This document shows positions 1 to 8,013 of a stretch of DNA of 36,949 bases, in pieces; position 1 is the first letter of the stretch, and every line of letters starts with the position of its first letter. The notes beneath the pieces were generated by a model, which saw only the letters and a list, made by a program, of their open reading frames with translations, was not told where the DNA came from and searched no databases. This DNA comes from RGIG5612 sp045600845 (GTDB lineage: Bacteria; Bacillota; Clostridia; Lachnospirales; Lachnospiraceae): assembly GCA_045600845.1 (NCBI GenBank), contig JAZRYR010000038.1:1-36949 (forward strand), read 5' to 3'. A program made the position numbers and the translations under genes.

Positions 1-1
1 C

Positions 2-52
2 GATGAGGATTCAGATGATGACTTTGGCGAACCTGGTTTTTACATTTTCTGA
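2..52 (+). CDS. C-terminal tail of an unidentified plus-strand protein (partial)
   Basis: An open frame enters from the left edge and stops at TGA 50-52, giving 16 residues, DEDSDDDFGEPGFYIF. The acidic composition and the good rho-independent terminator just downstream support a real gene end, but too little is present to name the protein. It converges on rplL, so rpoB does not directly follow rplL here. Confidence 0.45.
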   Translation, partial: DEDSDDDFGEPGFYIF

Positions 53-73
53 CCAATGTCTTTTGTTTCTCTT

Positions 74-99
74 ACCCACCGCTGGTGGGTATTTTTTTT
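74..99 (+). terminator. Rho-independent terminator of the left-edge gene
   Basis: ACCCACC, loop GCT, GGTGGGT (74-90), followed by A and eight T residues. It lies 22 bases after the TGA of the left-edge frame and points rightwards. Confidence 0.8.
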
Positions 100-130
100 C
101 TTCCCTGCTATCTCAGGAGCAATTTCCTAT

Positions 131-163
131 TAAATAAAAAAGACTCCGCAAATTGCGGAGTCT
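131..163 (-). terminator. Rho-independent terminator after rplL
   Basis: A perfect 10-bp stem, AGACTCCGCA (141-150) with TGCGGAGTCT (154-163), has a 3-base loop. Read on the minus strand it is followed by TTTTTTATTTA. It closes the ribosomal protein operon before any rpoB. Confidence 0.9.
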
Positions 164-190
164 TCCAAAAATAAATTCTTATCGAATAAA

Positions 191-562
191 TTATTTGATT
201 GTACCTTTAGCGCCTTCTGCTTCGAGCTGTTTAACGAGATCTTCTGCTTCTGGTTTGGAGATACCTTCTTTGATGATGGAAGGAGCTTTGTCAACGAGTT
301 CTTTTGCTTCTTTAAGTCCAAGACCTGTGTTATCACGAACGATTTTGATAACTTTAACTTTGTTAGGACCGATTTCTGTTAATTCAACGTCGAATTCTGT
401 CTTTTCTTCAACTTCTTCTGCTGGGCCAGCTGCTGCTACTACAACACCTGCTGCTGCGCTTACGCCGAATTCTGCTTCACAAGCTTTTACTAACTCATTT
501 AATTCTAATACGCTAAGCTCTTTGATTGCTGCGATAAATTCTTCTGTTGTTAATTTTGCCAT
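191..562 (-). CDS. rplL: 50S ribosomal protein L7/L12
   Basis: This is the 123-residue stalk protein of the large ribosomal subunit, which forms dimers on L10 and recruits translational GTPases. The N-terminal dimerisation helix, the Ala/Val/Gly-rich hinge (about residues 35-50) and the C-terminal domain with the conserved segment KVIKIVRDNTGLGLKEAK are all visible, and the length is normal for the family. An AGGAGG site precedes the ATG. It lies 19 bases after rplJ and shares the L10-leader control. A terminator follows directly, so it is the last gene of its transcript. Confidence 0.98.
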   Translation of the reverse strand: MAKLTTEEFIAAIKELSVLELNELVKACEAEFGVSAAAGVVVAAAGPAEEVEEKTEFDVELTEIGPNKVKVIKIVRDNTGLGLKEAKELVDKAPSIIKEGISKPEAEDLVKQLEAEGAKGTIK

Positions 563-581
563 TTTAATTTCCTCCTAATAA

Positions 582-1145
582 TTATTCGGCTGCAGGTGCT
601 TCGACCTCTGCCTCAACTGCTTCAACAACTTCAACTACTTCTTCTGCCGCAGGAGCGCCTTCTCCACCTTTTTCTGCGATCTGATTAAGAATGCGAGCCA
701 GGTTAGCGATAGGTGACTGCATGCTGCCAAACAATCTGGAAAGTAATACTTCTCTTGATGGGATATCAGCAACTGCCTTGATATCATCAGTTCCGTAGTA
801 GCTACCCTCTACAACGCCGGCTTTCATTTCCAGGTTAGGAGCATTCTTAGCAAACTGTGCAATAATTCTTGCAGGTGCTGTAGCGTCTCCTTTGGAAATA
901 GCAATAGCAGTAGGGCCTTCCAGGTGCTGTGCCAGTCCTTCGAATTCAGTATCCTTAACTGCGAAGTTAATCATTGTGTTCTTGTATACTTTGTATACGA
1001 TTCCTGCTTCTCTTAACTGTTTACGAAGAGCGGTATCCTGGTCAACAGTAAGTCCACGGTAATCAACGAGAACAGCTGCACTTGCGCCATTAAGATGTTC
1101 ACTGATTTCAGCAACGATTGGCTGTTTCTGTTCAACTTTTGCCAT
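582..1145 (-). CDS. rplJ: 50S ribosomal protein L10
   Basis: This is the 187-residue stalk base protein, which binds 23S rRNA and carries the L7/L12 dimers. The conserved N-terminal part includes VLVDYRGLTVDQDTALRKQL. The C-terminal helix for L7/L12 binding is followed by an extended Glu/Ala/Val-rich acidic tail of about 20 residues. AAGGAGG lies 6 bases before the ATG. The gene sits directly downstream of an L10 leader, through which L10 (with L7/L12) represses its own synthesis in known Firmicutes. Confidence 0.98.
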   Translation of the reverse strand: MAKVEQKQPIVAEISEHLNGASAAVLVDYRGLTVDQDTALRKQLREAGIVYKVYKNTMINFAVKDTEFEGLAQHLEGPTAIAISKGDATAPARIIAQFAKNAPNLEMKAGVVEGSYYGTDDIKAVADIPSREVLLSRLFGSMQSPIANLARILNQIAEKGGEGAPAAEEVVEVVEAVEAEVEAPAAE

Positions 1146-1159
1146 TTTGTTTCCTCCTT

Positions 1160-1320
1160 GTTAGATTACTGCCGATTATCAGAGGAGTTTTAATATCGAA
1201 AAACCCTCTCTGCCAAGAAGACAGAGAGGGACTCAAAATACTCATCAAATCCTCGGTAGGTGATTTCTCTTTACGGTCTACGTCAAAACGCTTCCCACCT
1301 ACTGTCTTCGGCAATTTATA
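1160..1320 (-). promoter_or_regulatory. Ribosomal protein L10 leader with attenuator
   Basis: The 217-base gap between rplA and rplJ holds a classic L10 leader on the minus strand. The two conserved arms are the complements of CCCACCTACTGTCTTCGGC (1294-1312) and CCTCGGTAGGTG (1251-1262), so GTAGGTG pairs with CACCTAC. Downstream, CCCTCTCTG (1204-1212) and CAGAGAGGG (1222-1230) form a stem followed by a U run, an intrinsic attenuator. L10 binding to such leaders is known to favour repression of rplJL; here it would uncouple rplJL from rplKA. An ORF through this region is judged spurious. Confidence 0.9.
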
Positions 1321-1362
1321 TATTTATCATATGACAGAAAGCCTGTCAATGACAAATTGCGA

Positions 1363-2058
1363 TTAGTTCGTTACCTTTGTAGCATTGATCTTAACGCCAG
1401 GACCCATTGTAGAAGCTACAACGATGCTCTTAAGGTAAGTTCCCTTTAAAGCTGCTGGACGAGCTTTAATGATAGCATCGGTAAGAGCCTTGAAGTTTTC
1501 TTCTAACTGCTCTACTGAGAAAGATTTCTTCCCGATTGGGCAGTGGATGATGTTCGCCTTGTCTAATCTGTACTCAATTTTACCAGCTTTGATATCTTTG
1601 ATAGCCTTTGCAACATCCATGGTAACTGTTCCGGCTTTTGGGTTTGGCATTAAACCTTTTGGTCCTAATACCTTACCAAGACGACCAACAACGCTCATCA
1701 TGTCCGGAGTTGCTACTACTACGTCATACTCAAACCAGTTTTCCTTCTGGATCTTAGGAATTAATTCCTCAGCGCCTACGAAATCTGCGCCAGCTTCCAG
1801 AGCTTCTTTTTCTTTTTCGCCTTTTGCGAATACAAGAACTCTGACTGTTTTACCTGTGCCGTTAGGAAGAACTACTGCACCACGAACCTGCTGATCAGCG
1901 TGACGTCCATCACAGCCAGTACGGATATGTACTTCAACAGTTTCATCAAAGTTTGCTACTGCAGTCTTCTTAACAAGATCTAATGCTTCTGCTACATCAT
2001 AAGTAGCCAGTTTATCAAAAGCTTTTGCTGCTTCCTGATATTTCTTTCCGTGTTTCAT
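1363..2058 (-). CDS. rplA: 50S ribosomal protein L1
   Basis: This 231-residue protein binds the mobile L1 stalk of 23S rRNA and takes part in release of the E-site tRNA. It has the full two-domain L1 fold, with the signature region LGPKGLMPNPKAGTV near residues 130-145 and the usual length. AGGAGGGGC precedes the ATG. The gene starts 12 bases after the rplK stop, so the two are co-transcribed; L1 is often the autogenous repressor of such rplKA pairs. Confidence 0.98.
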   Translation of the reverse strand: MKHGKKYQEAAKAFDKLATYDVAEALDLVKKTAVANFDETVEVHIRTGCDGRHADQQVRGAVVLPNGTGKTVRVLVFAKGEKEKEALEAGADFVGAEELIPKIQKENWFEYDVVVATPDMMSVVGRLGKVLGPKGLMPNPKAGTVTMDVAKAIKDIKAGKIEYRLDKANIIHCPIGKKSFSVEQLEENFKALTDAIIKARPAALKGTYLKSIVVASTMGPGVKINATKVTN

Positions 2059-2070
2059 CTAAAGCCCCTC

Positions 2071-2496
2071 CTATTCTTCTACTAATACGCCCATTGAACG
2101 GCATGTTCCAGCGATCATGCTCATAGCTGCTTCCAGAGATGCTGCGTTTAAGTCCGGCATCTTTGTTTCAGCGATCTGCTGCAGATCCGCCTTAGAGATA
2201 GTTGCAACTTTCTTTCTGTTTGGTTCGCCGGAACCAGACTGAATCTTGCAAGCCTTCTTAATAAGAACAGGTGCTGGAGGAGTCTTTGTGATAAATGTGA
2301 AAGTTCTGTCTGCGTAAACTGTGATAACTACAGGAATAATCATACCTGCCTGATCAGCGGTTCTTGCATTGAACTCTTTTGTGAACTGTACAATGTTAAC
2401 ACCGTGCTGTCCAAGAGCTGGTCCTACTGGAGGAGCTGGTGTTGCCTTTGCAGCTTCAATCTGTAATTTAATGTAACCTTCGATTTTTTTTGCCAT
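2071..2496 (-). CDS. rplK: 50S ribosomal protein L11
   Basis: This 141-residue protein belongs to the GTPase-associated centre of the ribosome. The N-terminal proline-rich segment (ATPAPPVGPALGQHGVN, about 16-32) and the C-terminal rRNA-binding domain are complete. AAAGGGAG precedes the ATG. The 74-base gap to nusG contains two short hairpins, which may be a translational control site for rplKA. Confidence 0.98.
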   Translation of the reverse strand: MAKKIEGYIKLQIEAAKATPAPPVGPALGQHGVNIVQFTKEFNARTADQAGMIIPVVITVYADRTFTFITKTPPAPVLIKKACKIQSGSGEPNRKKVATISKADLQQIAETKMPDLNAASLEAAMSMIAGTCRSMGVLVEE

Positions 2497-2521
2497 TTTA
2501 AAATCTCCCTTTCGTGTTATT

Positions 2522-2570
2522 TTCTGAAGTCAAGGTCAGCTTCAGAATATCTCAAGCCTTCGTCAGGCTT
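2522..2570 (-). promoter_or_regulatory. Paired hairpins in the nusG-rplK gap
   Basis: Two inverted repeats lie upstream of rplK: TTCTGAAG/CTTCAGAA (2522-2529 and 2540-2547) and AAGCCT/AGGCTT (2554-2559 and 2565-2570). No U run follows, so this is not an obvious terminator. By analogy with other rplKA leaders it could bind L1, but no L1-site consensus was verified. Confidence 0.35.
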
Positions 2571-3093
2571 AGTTACTTTTTTTAATGTCCATAAAGCTTA
2601 TGTCAACAGGAGTCTCTCTGCCGAACATATCTACGTTGATGGTAACGGTCTGTTTGCCTTCATTAACAGCAACAACCTTCCCAACAGTACCTTCCCAAAC
2701 ACCGGCAATCGCGGTAACCAGATCGCCAACCTCGAAGGAAACAACGATTCTTTCGCCGGAAGAAATTAAAGGTTTCATTTCTTCTTCGGAAAGAGGAACC
2801 GGTTTGCTTCCAGGTCCTACGAATCCGGTAACACCTCTGGTGTTGCGGACAACATACCATGTGCTGTCATTCATAATCATATTAATAAGAACATATCCCG
2901 GAAACTGTTTCTTCTGTACCTGTTTCCGCTGACCGTTTTTGATTTCAATAACATCCTGCATAGGAACGGTAACTTCAAAGATCTGATCCTGAAGTTTTCT
3001 GTTCTCAATGGTTTTTTCGATGTTGGCCTTTACCTTATTCTCATAGCCGGAATAGGTATGCACAACATACCAATTAGCTCCTTCTGCTGCCAT
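2569..3093 (-). CDS. nusG: Transcription termination/antitermination factor NusG
   Basis: This 174-residue elongation factor binds the RNA polymerase clamp. The NGN domain starts with WYVVHTYSGYENKVKANIE, and the C-terminal KOW domain follows (about 120-174, with VGDLVTAIAGVWEGTVGKV). AAGGAG precedes the ATG. It is 13 bases from secE, the standard secE-nusG pairing. Confidence 0.98.
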   Translation of the reverse strand: MAAEGANWYVVHTYSGYENKVKANIEKTIENRKLQDQIFEVTVPMQDVIEIKNGQRKQVQKKQFPGYVLINMIMNDSTWYVVRNTRGVTGFVGPGSKPVPLSEEEMKPLISSGERIVVSFEVGDLVTAIAGVWEGTVGKVVAVNEGKQTVTINVDMFGRETPVDISFMDIKKSN

Positions 3094-3106
3094 TTAAAAA
3101 GCTCCT

Positions 3107-3304
3107 TTAAGCAATCAGGTTCAATAAAGCCTGAACGCCTGTATCTAATAATTTAACCAATACACCTAAAAGAATGGTCACAACAACAATCAGGATTGTC
3201 TTTTTTGCAACATCCTGTTTGCCCGGCCAAATAATCTTTTTAAATTCAAGTTTAAGGCCTTTAAAGAAATTCCCTTTTTCTTTTTTTACGGTATTATCTG
3301 CCAT
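3107..3304 (-). CDS. secE: Preprotein translocase subunit SecE
   Basis: This 65-residue single-span SecE of Gram-positive type clamps SecY in the translocon. The conserved amphipathic stretch FFKGLKLEFKKIIWPGKQD (about 13-31) is followed by one membrane segment (about 37-60). The AAGGAG site lies inside the end of rpmG, so the two genes are probably translationally linked. Confidence 0.95.
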   Translation of the reverse strand: MADNTVKKEKGNFFKGLKLEFKKIIWPGKQDVAKKTILIVVVTILLGVLVKLLDTGVQALLNLIA

Positions 3305-3309
3305 ATTGA

Positions 3310-3459
3310 TTATTTTGTCTCCTTATGCAATGTGTGCTTCTTGCAGAATCTGCAATACTTCTGGGTTTCCATACGATCCGGATGAGTTTTTTTGTCTTTT
3401 GTTGTATTGTAGTTTCTCTGTTTGCATTCTGTGCATGCTAATGTGATTCTTGTTCTCAT
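3310..3459 (-). CDS. rpmG: 50S ribosomal protein L33
   Basis: This 49-residue protein reads MRTRITLACTECKQRNYNTT at its start and ends KETK. Two zinc-ribbon pairs are seen, C9-x2-C12 and C36-x2-C39, so it is the zinc-binding (C+) form. GGAGG precedes the ATG by 7 bases. It heads the secE-nusG operon, the usual place for rpmG in Firmicutes. No tRNA gene lies between it and secE. Confidence 0.95.
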   Translation of the reverse strand: MRTRITLACTECKQRNYNTTKDKKTHPDRMETQKYCRFCKKHTLHKETK

Positions 3460-3582
3460 TTGAATTTCCTCCACAAAAAGTTCAGTTTTCGCCTAATTTA
3501 CGCGGAAAAAAAGTTTGTGGGTCCCCACGTCTGGGGTTAAAATTTTTCAACGTAAAAAAAAGAGCTGTTTGCTCGCTTGCAT

Positions 3583-3612
3583 AATATATCATAACCGTGC
3601 CTTGCGCGTCAA
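3583..3612 (-). promoter_or_regulatory. Promoter of the rpmG-secE-nusG operon
   Basis: On the minus strand TTGACG (3607-3612) is followed after 18 bases by TATATT (3583-3588). The transcript would have a leader of about 115 bases containing the hairpin CCCCA-GACG-TGGGG and a following T run, before the rpmG ribosome binding site. Confidence 0.65.
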
Positions 3613-3633
3613 CACATTTTTTATGTATTTTTA

Positions 3634-3669
3634 CCCGTCCATAAAGACTTTTTTTCTCTATGGACAGGG
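3634..3669 (-). terminator. Terminator after galE
   Basis: CCCGTCCATA (3634-3643) pairs with TATGGACAGGG (3659-3669) with one bulged base. The minus strand continues with TAAAAATACATAAAAAA, and the plus side also has a T run (CCTTTTT), so it may work in both directions. It closes the operon that begins near 10160. Confidence 0.7.
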
Positions 3670-3679
3670 CCTTTTTGTG

Positions 3680-4699
3680 TCAATCGTCGTAGCCATTCGG
3701 GTTATTGCTCTGCCATCTCCATGTGTCTTCGCACATTTTTCTCAGATCGTATTTCGCTTCCCATCCTAGTTCTTCTTTTGCCAGAGAAGGGTCTGCATAG
3801 TTAATGGAAACATCGCCCGGACGACGTGGTCCAATCACATAAGGAAGTTTTTTTCCGCATGCCTGACTGAATGCTTCAATGATTTCCAGAACACTATATC
3901 CTTTTCCGGTGCCAAGATTATAGGTCTTTAATCCAGTATTTATATCTTTTTCTATTTTTTCAATAGCCTTGATATGGCCCTTCGCTAAATCTACTACGTG
4001 AAGATAATCTCTTACGCCAGTTCCATCCGGGGTATCATAATCGTTGCCAAAAACATTGATCTTTTCCAGTTTTCCCACTGCAACTTTTGCAACATAAGGA
4101 AGAAGGTTATTCGGAATACCCGATGGATCTTCCCCGATTTTCCCGCTTTCATGTGCACCGATTGGATTAAAGTATCTTAAAAGAATTACGTTCCAGTCCT
4201 CATCGGATTTATACAGGTCCTTTAAGATATTTTCTATTACCAGCTTCGTTCTGCCATATGGATTTGTAACTTCTGTCGCAAAATCTTCTCTGACCGGATT
4301 TTCTTTTGGCTGTCCATAAACACAGGCAGAAGATGAGAACACCATATTCTTACACCCACTTTTTTTCATCTCATGAAGCAGCGTAAGTGTACCCCCGATA
4401 TTATTGTCAAAATATTTCATTGGAAACTGTTCCGACTCCCCAACTGCTTTCAATCCAGCAAAATGGATAACCGCATCCGGTTTCTCTGCTTCAAAGATTT
4501 TTCCCAAAGCAATGTCATCTCTTATATCCGCCTCGTAAAACGCAACTTTTTTCCCGGTAATTTCTTCTACCCGATCCAGAGACTTGGAAGAAGAATTGCA
4601 GAGATTATCTACGACTGCCACATCATAACCTGCGTTCAATAATTCTACGACGGTATGGCTTCCAATATATCCTGCTCCATCGGTTACTAGTATTTTCAT
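3680..4699 (-). CDS. galE: UDP-glucose 4-epimerase, with an unusual NAD-motif residue
   Basis: This 339-residue extended SDR enzyme interconverts UDP-glucose and UDP-galactose, feeding galactose use and cell-surface glycans. Full-length GalE landmarks are present: S124, Y148-x3-K152 and ITGKKVAFYEADIRD. The NAD-binding loop reads VTDGAGYIG where GalE normally has VTGGAGYIG, so the first glycine of GxxGxxG is Asp7 (codon GAT, one base from GGT). This may weaken NAD binding. GGAGG precedes the ATG. It is the last gene before a terminator, 61 bases after cdaR. Confidence 0.95.
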   Translation of the reverse strand: MKILVTDGAGYIGSHTVVELLNAGYDVAVVDNLCNSSSKSLDRVEEITGKKVAFYEADIRDDIALGKIFEAEKPDAVIHFAGLKAVGESEQFPMKYFDNNIGGTLTLLHEMKKSGCKNMVFSSSACVYGQPKENPVREDFATEVTNPYGRTKLVIENILKDLYKSDEDWNVILLRYFNPIGAHESGKIGEDPSGIPNNLLPYVAKVAVGKLEKINVFGNDYDTPDGTGVRDYLHVVDLAKGHIKAIEKIEKDINTGLKTYNLGTGKGYSVLEIIEAFSQACGKKLPYVIGPRRPGDVSINYADPSLAKEELGWEAKYDLRKMCEDTWRWQSNNPNGYDD

Positions 4700-4760
4700 A
4701 TTTCCTCCATATCATAACCAACGTTTCCAAACCAAAGTCTGCATTGATTATTTCATATTA

Positions 4761-5810
4761 TTATTTAATGGTTTCCTCTTCGGTTTCTGCTTCTGTCTTT
4801 GTTTCTTCCTCTTCTGCCGGTTTTCCCGGAGTAATGGAAGCTGTGATGGTCAAGGAAGTGGTCTCCCCGGATACCGTGATGCCTTCCGGAAGGAACTGGG
4901 AAATATCTACCGATACGGTAACATCTCCCTTTGCGCCTTCAATGTTCAGAAGCTGTGATGGAAGCTCAATGACAGAAAATCCTGCGATGGCCTCGGGACT
5001 ACCCTTTACCGTAATTCCGTTCTTCGAATAGCTTACCCCATTATAGGTGGAACCCGGATCCGGCGTTCCAACCGGAGTAATTGTAACCGGAACCAGCTTA
5101 ATCGCTTTTGTTACAACATTTATTCCAACTGTCGGATAATCCAGATAAATGTCGGCATTCTGTTCTACTACTTTTCCGGCATAATCAATTAATACCGGAG
5201 CGACATCATATACACCATCTCCCTGGATTTCCGAATAATCGATGATTGCCTGAACACTGACCACTTTCTCCATTACAGATTCCGGAGCTCTTAAGGTTAC
5301 CATAGCCGGCATGGTAGATGCATCTTCAACCAGCAAATCCTCTGACGGAGTTCCGGTAAAGTTTACCAGAACATCGTAAGTTTTTTCCTTCATGTCTTCC
5401 AGATGGATTACCATGCTCATCGTTTTCTGGGTAATCGTAACGGAATTACTGTAGCGAACCTTATCGCCGGAGATTTCTATTTTAATCGGCACTGCGTTGG
5501 TCAACGATAATTCCGAGAAATCTGCAAAAGCCACAAAGTCGGAAGCGCTTAAAGAATTCACAATGCTTCTTTTTCCAGAAACAACGATCGTCGCGGTTTC
5601 TCCGGATTCAATCGTATATACATGGGTTCCATCCAAAACCAGTTCTTCATTCACAATCGATACCGGTATATTGGTAATGGTTCTGGTCATACTCGGATCT
5701 GTTGTATTTAAAATAACCAGCCAAAGAATGAAAGCGAAAACCAGGGCCAGAATTTTATAACCGATATTGTTCAATACCCATTTATTAAAGAATTCTTTAA
5801 TTTTGGCCAT
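4761..5810 (-). CDS. cdaR: CdaR-like YbbR-domain regulator of the diadenylate cyclase
   Basis: This 349-residue protein has one N-terminal membrane segment (about 15-36, LNNIGYKILALVFAFILWLV) followed by repeated extracellular YbbR domains with the typical pattern of V.V...G and P..V...G strands. It ends in an acidic Glu/Thr tail. CdaR proteins partner with CdaA and modulate c-di-AMP synthesis from outside the membrane. The gene overlaps the 3' end of cdaA by 14 bases, the standard cdaA-cdaR arrangement, which supports the name. Confidence 0.9.
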   Translation of the reverse strand: MAKIKEFFNKWVLNNIGYKILALVFAFILWLVILNTTDPSMTRTITNIPVSIVNEELVLDGTHVYTIESGETATIVVSGKRSIVNSLSASDFVAFADFSELSLTNAVPIKIEISGDKVRYSNSVTITQKTMSMVIHLEDMKEKTYDVLVNFTGTPSEDLLVEDASTMPAMVTLRAPESVMEKVVSVQAIIDYSEIQGDGVYDVAPVLIDYAGKVVEQNADIYLDYPTVGINVVTKAIKLVPVTITPVGTPDPGSTYNGVSYSKNGITVKGSPEAIAGFSVIELPSQLLNIEGAKGDVTVSVDISQFLPEGITVSGETTSLTITASITPGKPAEEEETKTEAETEEETIK

Positions 5811-6666
5811 TCTCTTCCCTTCCTTTCTTCAGTTTTTGAAAAAGGCTTTCCTTATTTTTTACAGCCTGCACTTCAATCATACGTTTTTTCAATTCACCGA
5901 AGTCCACGTCCTCGATCAGTTCCCCACCAATTGCCAGAGAAATCTGTCCAGTTTCTTCCGAAACGATAATCGTAAAGGCATCGGTTACTTCACTAAGCCC
6001 TAAACCAGCGCGATGGCGGGTTCCGTACTTTTTGTTAATGGCGGTACTGTTCGACATTGGAAGATAGCAGGTAGCTGCTACAATCCGGTCATCCCGGATA
6101 ATTACCGCACCATCATGAAGAGGAGTCTTGTCCTCAAATATATTTTCAAGCAACTGGCTGGAAACAACACTGTCCAGCTCAATACCCGTATGTACATATT
6201 CATCTAAACCAATTTCTGTTTCAAAACAGATGAGAGCACCTGTCCGGTAACGGGAAAGATCCGCAACCGCTTCCAGAGTTTCTTCCAAAGTCTTTTCTGA
6301 AAACAGTTCCTTCTTTGCGTTGGAGGAGCTTAACAATCCGTGAAAAATGCTTCTTCTTCCCAACTGTTCCAACGCCCGGCGAAGTTCCGGCTGAAAAATA
6401 ATGATCAGAGCGATGATTCCTACACTTAAGGTCTTGGACGCAATCCAAAGAATGGTATTGAAATTAAAAATTGCCGCCAGTAAGACAACAATCAATATAA
6501 TGACAATGCCTTTAAACAGGGTCCATGCCCTGGTTTTTTTGAACCAGATAATCAGGTAATAGAAAATAATGGCAATGATGATAATCTCAATCACATCAAT
6601 TACCGTAATCGTGGTCATTGAAAAGTATTTATGGAAATATGAAACGATGTTTTCCCAAAAGCTCAA
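5797..6666 (-). CDS. cdaA: Membrane-bound diadenylate cyclase CdaA
   Basis: It condenses two ATP to c-di-AMP, a messenger that controls potassium uptake and cell-wall homeostasis in Firmicutes. The 289 residues comprise three N-terminal membrane segments (about 20-95) and a DAC domain with the catalytic motifs D185-G-A and R217-H-R. The start is a TTG that overlaps the TGA of the upstream gene (TTGA), with GAGG upstream, so translation is coupled. glmM, often next in line in other Firmicutes, is absent; galE follows cdaR instead. Confidence 0.96.
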   Translation of the reverse strand: MSFWENIVSYFHKYFSMTTITVIDVIEIIIIAIIFYYLIIWFKKTRAWTLFKGIVIILIVVLLAAIFNFNTILWIASKTLSVGIIALIIIFQPELRRALEQLGRRSIFHGLLSSSNAKKELFSEKTLEETLEAVADLSRYRTGALICFETEIGLDEYVHTGIELDSVVSSQLLENIFEDKTPLHDGAVIIRDDRIVAATCYLPMSNSTAINKKYGTRHRAGLGLSEVTDAFTIIVSEETGQISLAIGGELIEDVDFGELKKRMIEVQAVKNKESLFQKLKKGREENGQN

Positions 6667-7604
6667 AGCGTTTTCCTCTTATTAATTCTTTTTACTTGTA
6701 CTTTCTCTCTTTCAAAGGTTGCTTTCGGCACTGCACGGACATAGTAGTTATATTCGTCATCCTCAAACTCAACATATTCCGTTCTGGAATAATCCAGCGG
6801 ATGCCATACATTATTAACGAGTAATGTCAGGACTCCAGAAACCAGGCCGCCGAGGCAATAAGACAAGAGTCGTGAGGTGGTTAACGTACCAAAAGCCAGC
6901 GCGCTACCCAGCATCAGAATAATATAAACACCGGTTCCAATGGCAACGGCAATTTCCGTAGAGTATTTATAGTTGATTCGTTTCAGAAAATGGACAATCA
7001 TAAATACTGCAAACAGGGTTCCTAAAGCGACCAAAAAGTCCCGATTCCCCAAAACCCCCTCCAGCAGGAGCTCAATTTTTGTAAATTCCAGATTTCCTGT
7101 AGCCGTAGCAAAGGTAGCTGCATTTACATCCAGGAAATGAACCAGATAATAAAGAATCGTGCCAAATAGAACGGTAATAACCGACAATGCCGGTGCAATA
7201 ATCGCCAGCAGCATGGTCATAAATGCTGGAATACGTACAAAAAACAAAATTGGCATCAAGACAAAAGCCGGGCCATAATGCAGAGCAAACCGGAAAAACA
7301 GCATGTACATAATAACCAGGATAATCGTTATGACGATGCCAAGAGCAACGGATAACGCATAAACCTGTGCCGTAAGATAGGCCAGAATCATGATCATCAG
7401 ATATTTTATCGGAATAAATCCGCCAATAACGGAAAGGGTCAGTACCGTCCATATGTTGGATAAGAACGAACTGAAATCGATGCTTTCCCGAATCAGCATG
7501 AGGCAGAGAAAGGTAATTATCAGTCGTACAACGTATCCCAGTACCTTACTATGTTTCAGATAGAAACTCTCTATTCTATTTCTCAGATTTACCAGTTTAT
7601 TCAT
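6663..7604 (-). CDS. Polytopic membrane protein of unknown function upstream of cdaA
   Basis: The 313 residues carry about 7-9 predicted membrane segments between residues 20 and 265, followed by a basic cytoplasmic tail rich in Arg and Lys. No family is recognised with certainty. The ATG overlaps the end of the upstream small membrane-protein gene by 8 bases and its stop overlaps the cdaA start, so it is tightly coupled to both. The position suggests a role in envelope or lipid biology or in CdaA function; that is inference. Confidence 0.85.
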   Translation of the reverse strand: MNKLVNLRNRIESFYLKHSKVLGYVVRLIITFLCLMLIRESIDFSSFLSNIWTVLTLSVIGGFIPIKYLMIMILAYLTAQVYALSVALGIVITIILVIMYMLFFRFALHYGPAFVLMPILFFVRIPAFMTMLLAIIAPALSVITVLFGTILYYLVHFLDVNAATFATATGNLEFTKIELLLEGVLGNRDFLVALGTLFAVFMIVHFLKRINYKYSTEIAVAIGTGVYIILMLGSALAFGTLTTSRLLSYCLGGLVSGVLTLLVNNVWHPLDYSRTEYVEFEDDEYNYYVRAVPKATFEREKVQVKRINKRKTL

Positions 7605-8013
7605 TCTTTGGGTTTACTGCCTGTTCTTCTTCTTCGTATATTTTTTCCAGTCTTCGTAAGTTAAGACTATATATCCGTAAATTTCCTCTGTACGTCTCAT
7701 ACTTTCTGTTGTACATGAAAGCTGAGAAAAAACAATAGGCGATAACAAATGCCACAAAGCAAATGCCATACAAAAGAACCGCCATAACACCACCGATGGT
7801 TTTATACAGATGAAGTGGCCATTCCGTGTTTACTACAAATATCAGCGCCGTAATCAGAACGCCTGTAATAATCCCCAAAGGCAGACTGCTTAAAAGCTTG
7901 GCAGATGCATAATCCTTTTTATAATACTTATTCAGTTTTAAGGTTTCCTTGCCCTCCCCATGCTCATAAAGAGCAACTTTGGACATAACCTCGACTTTTT
8001 TTCTATTTAGCAT
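7597..8013 (-). CDS. Small membrane protein of unknown function
   Basis: The 138 residues have two membrane segments (about 45-65 and 75-100) and charged cytoplasmic ends; the C-terminus is a Glu-rich helix (RRLEKIYEEEEQAVNPKNE). The ATG at 8013 lies inside the end of the SDR gene. A second ATG at 7986 has GAGG only two bases away, so the start is uncertain by nine codons. It is part of the overlapping gene chain leading to cdaA. Confidence 0.8.
   Translation of the reverse strand: MLNRKKVEVMSKVALYEHGEGKETLKLNKYYKKDYASAKLLSSLPLGIITGVLITALIFVVNTEWPLHLYKTIGGVMAVLLYGICFVAFVIAYCFFSAFMYNRKYETYRGNLRIYSLNLRRLEKIYEEEEQAVNPKNE

Noticed and set aside
153..578. Long plus-strand frame opposite rplL
   Set aside because: Antisense shadow of rplL, which has the ribosome binding site and full family match; the composition (Ser/Thr/Ala-rich) is an artefact of the Glu/Ala-rich sense strand.
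1132..1314. 60-residue minus-strand frame in the rplA-rplJ gap
   Set aside because: It covers the L10 leader and attenuator, whose structure explains the sequence; no ribosome binding site is present.
7072..7452. 126-residue Cys/Tyr-rich minus-strand frame
   Set aside because: Out-of-frame shadow of the 313-residue membrane protein; it has no start signal of its own.
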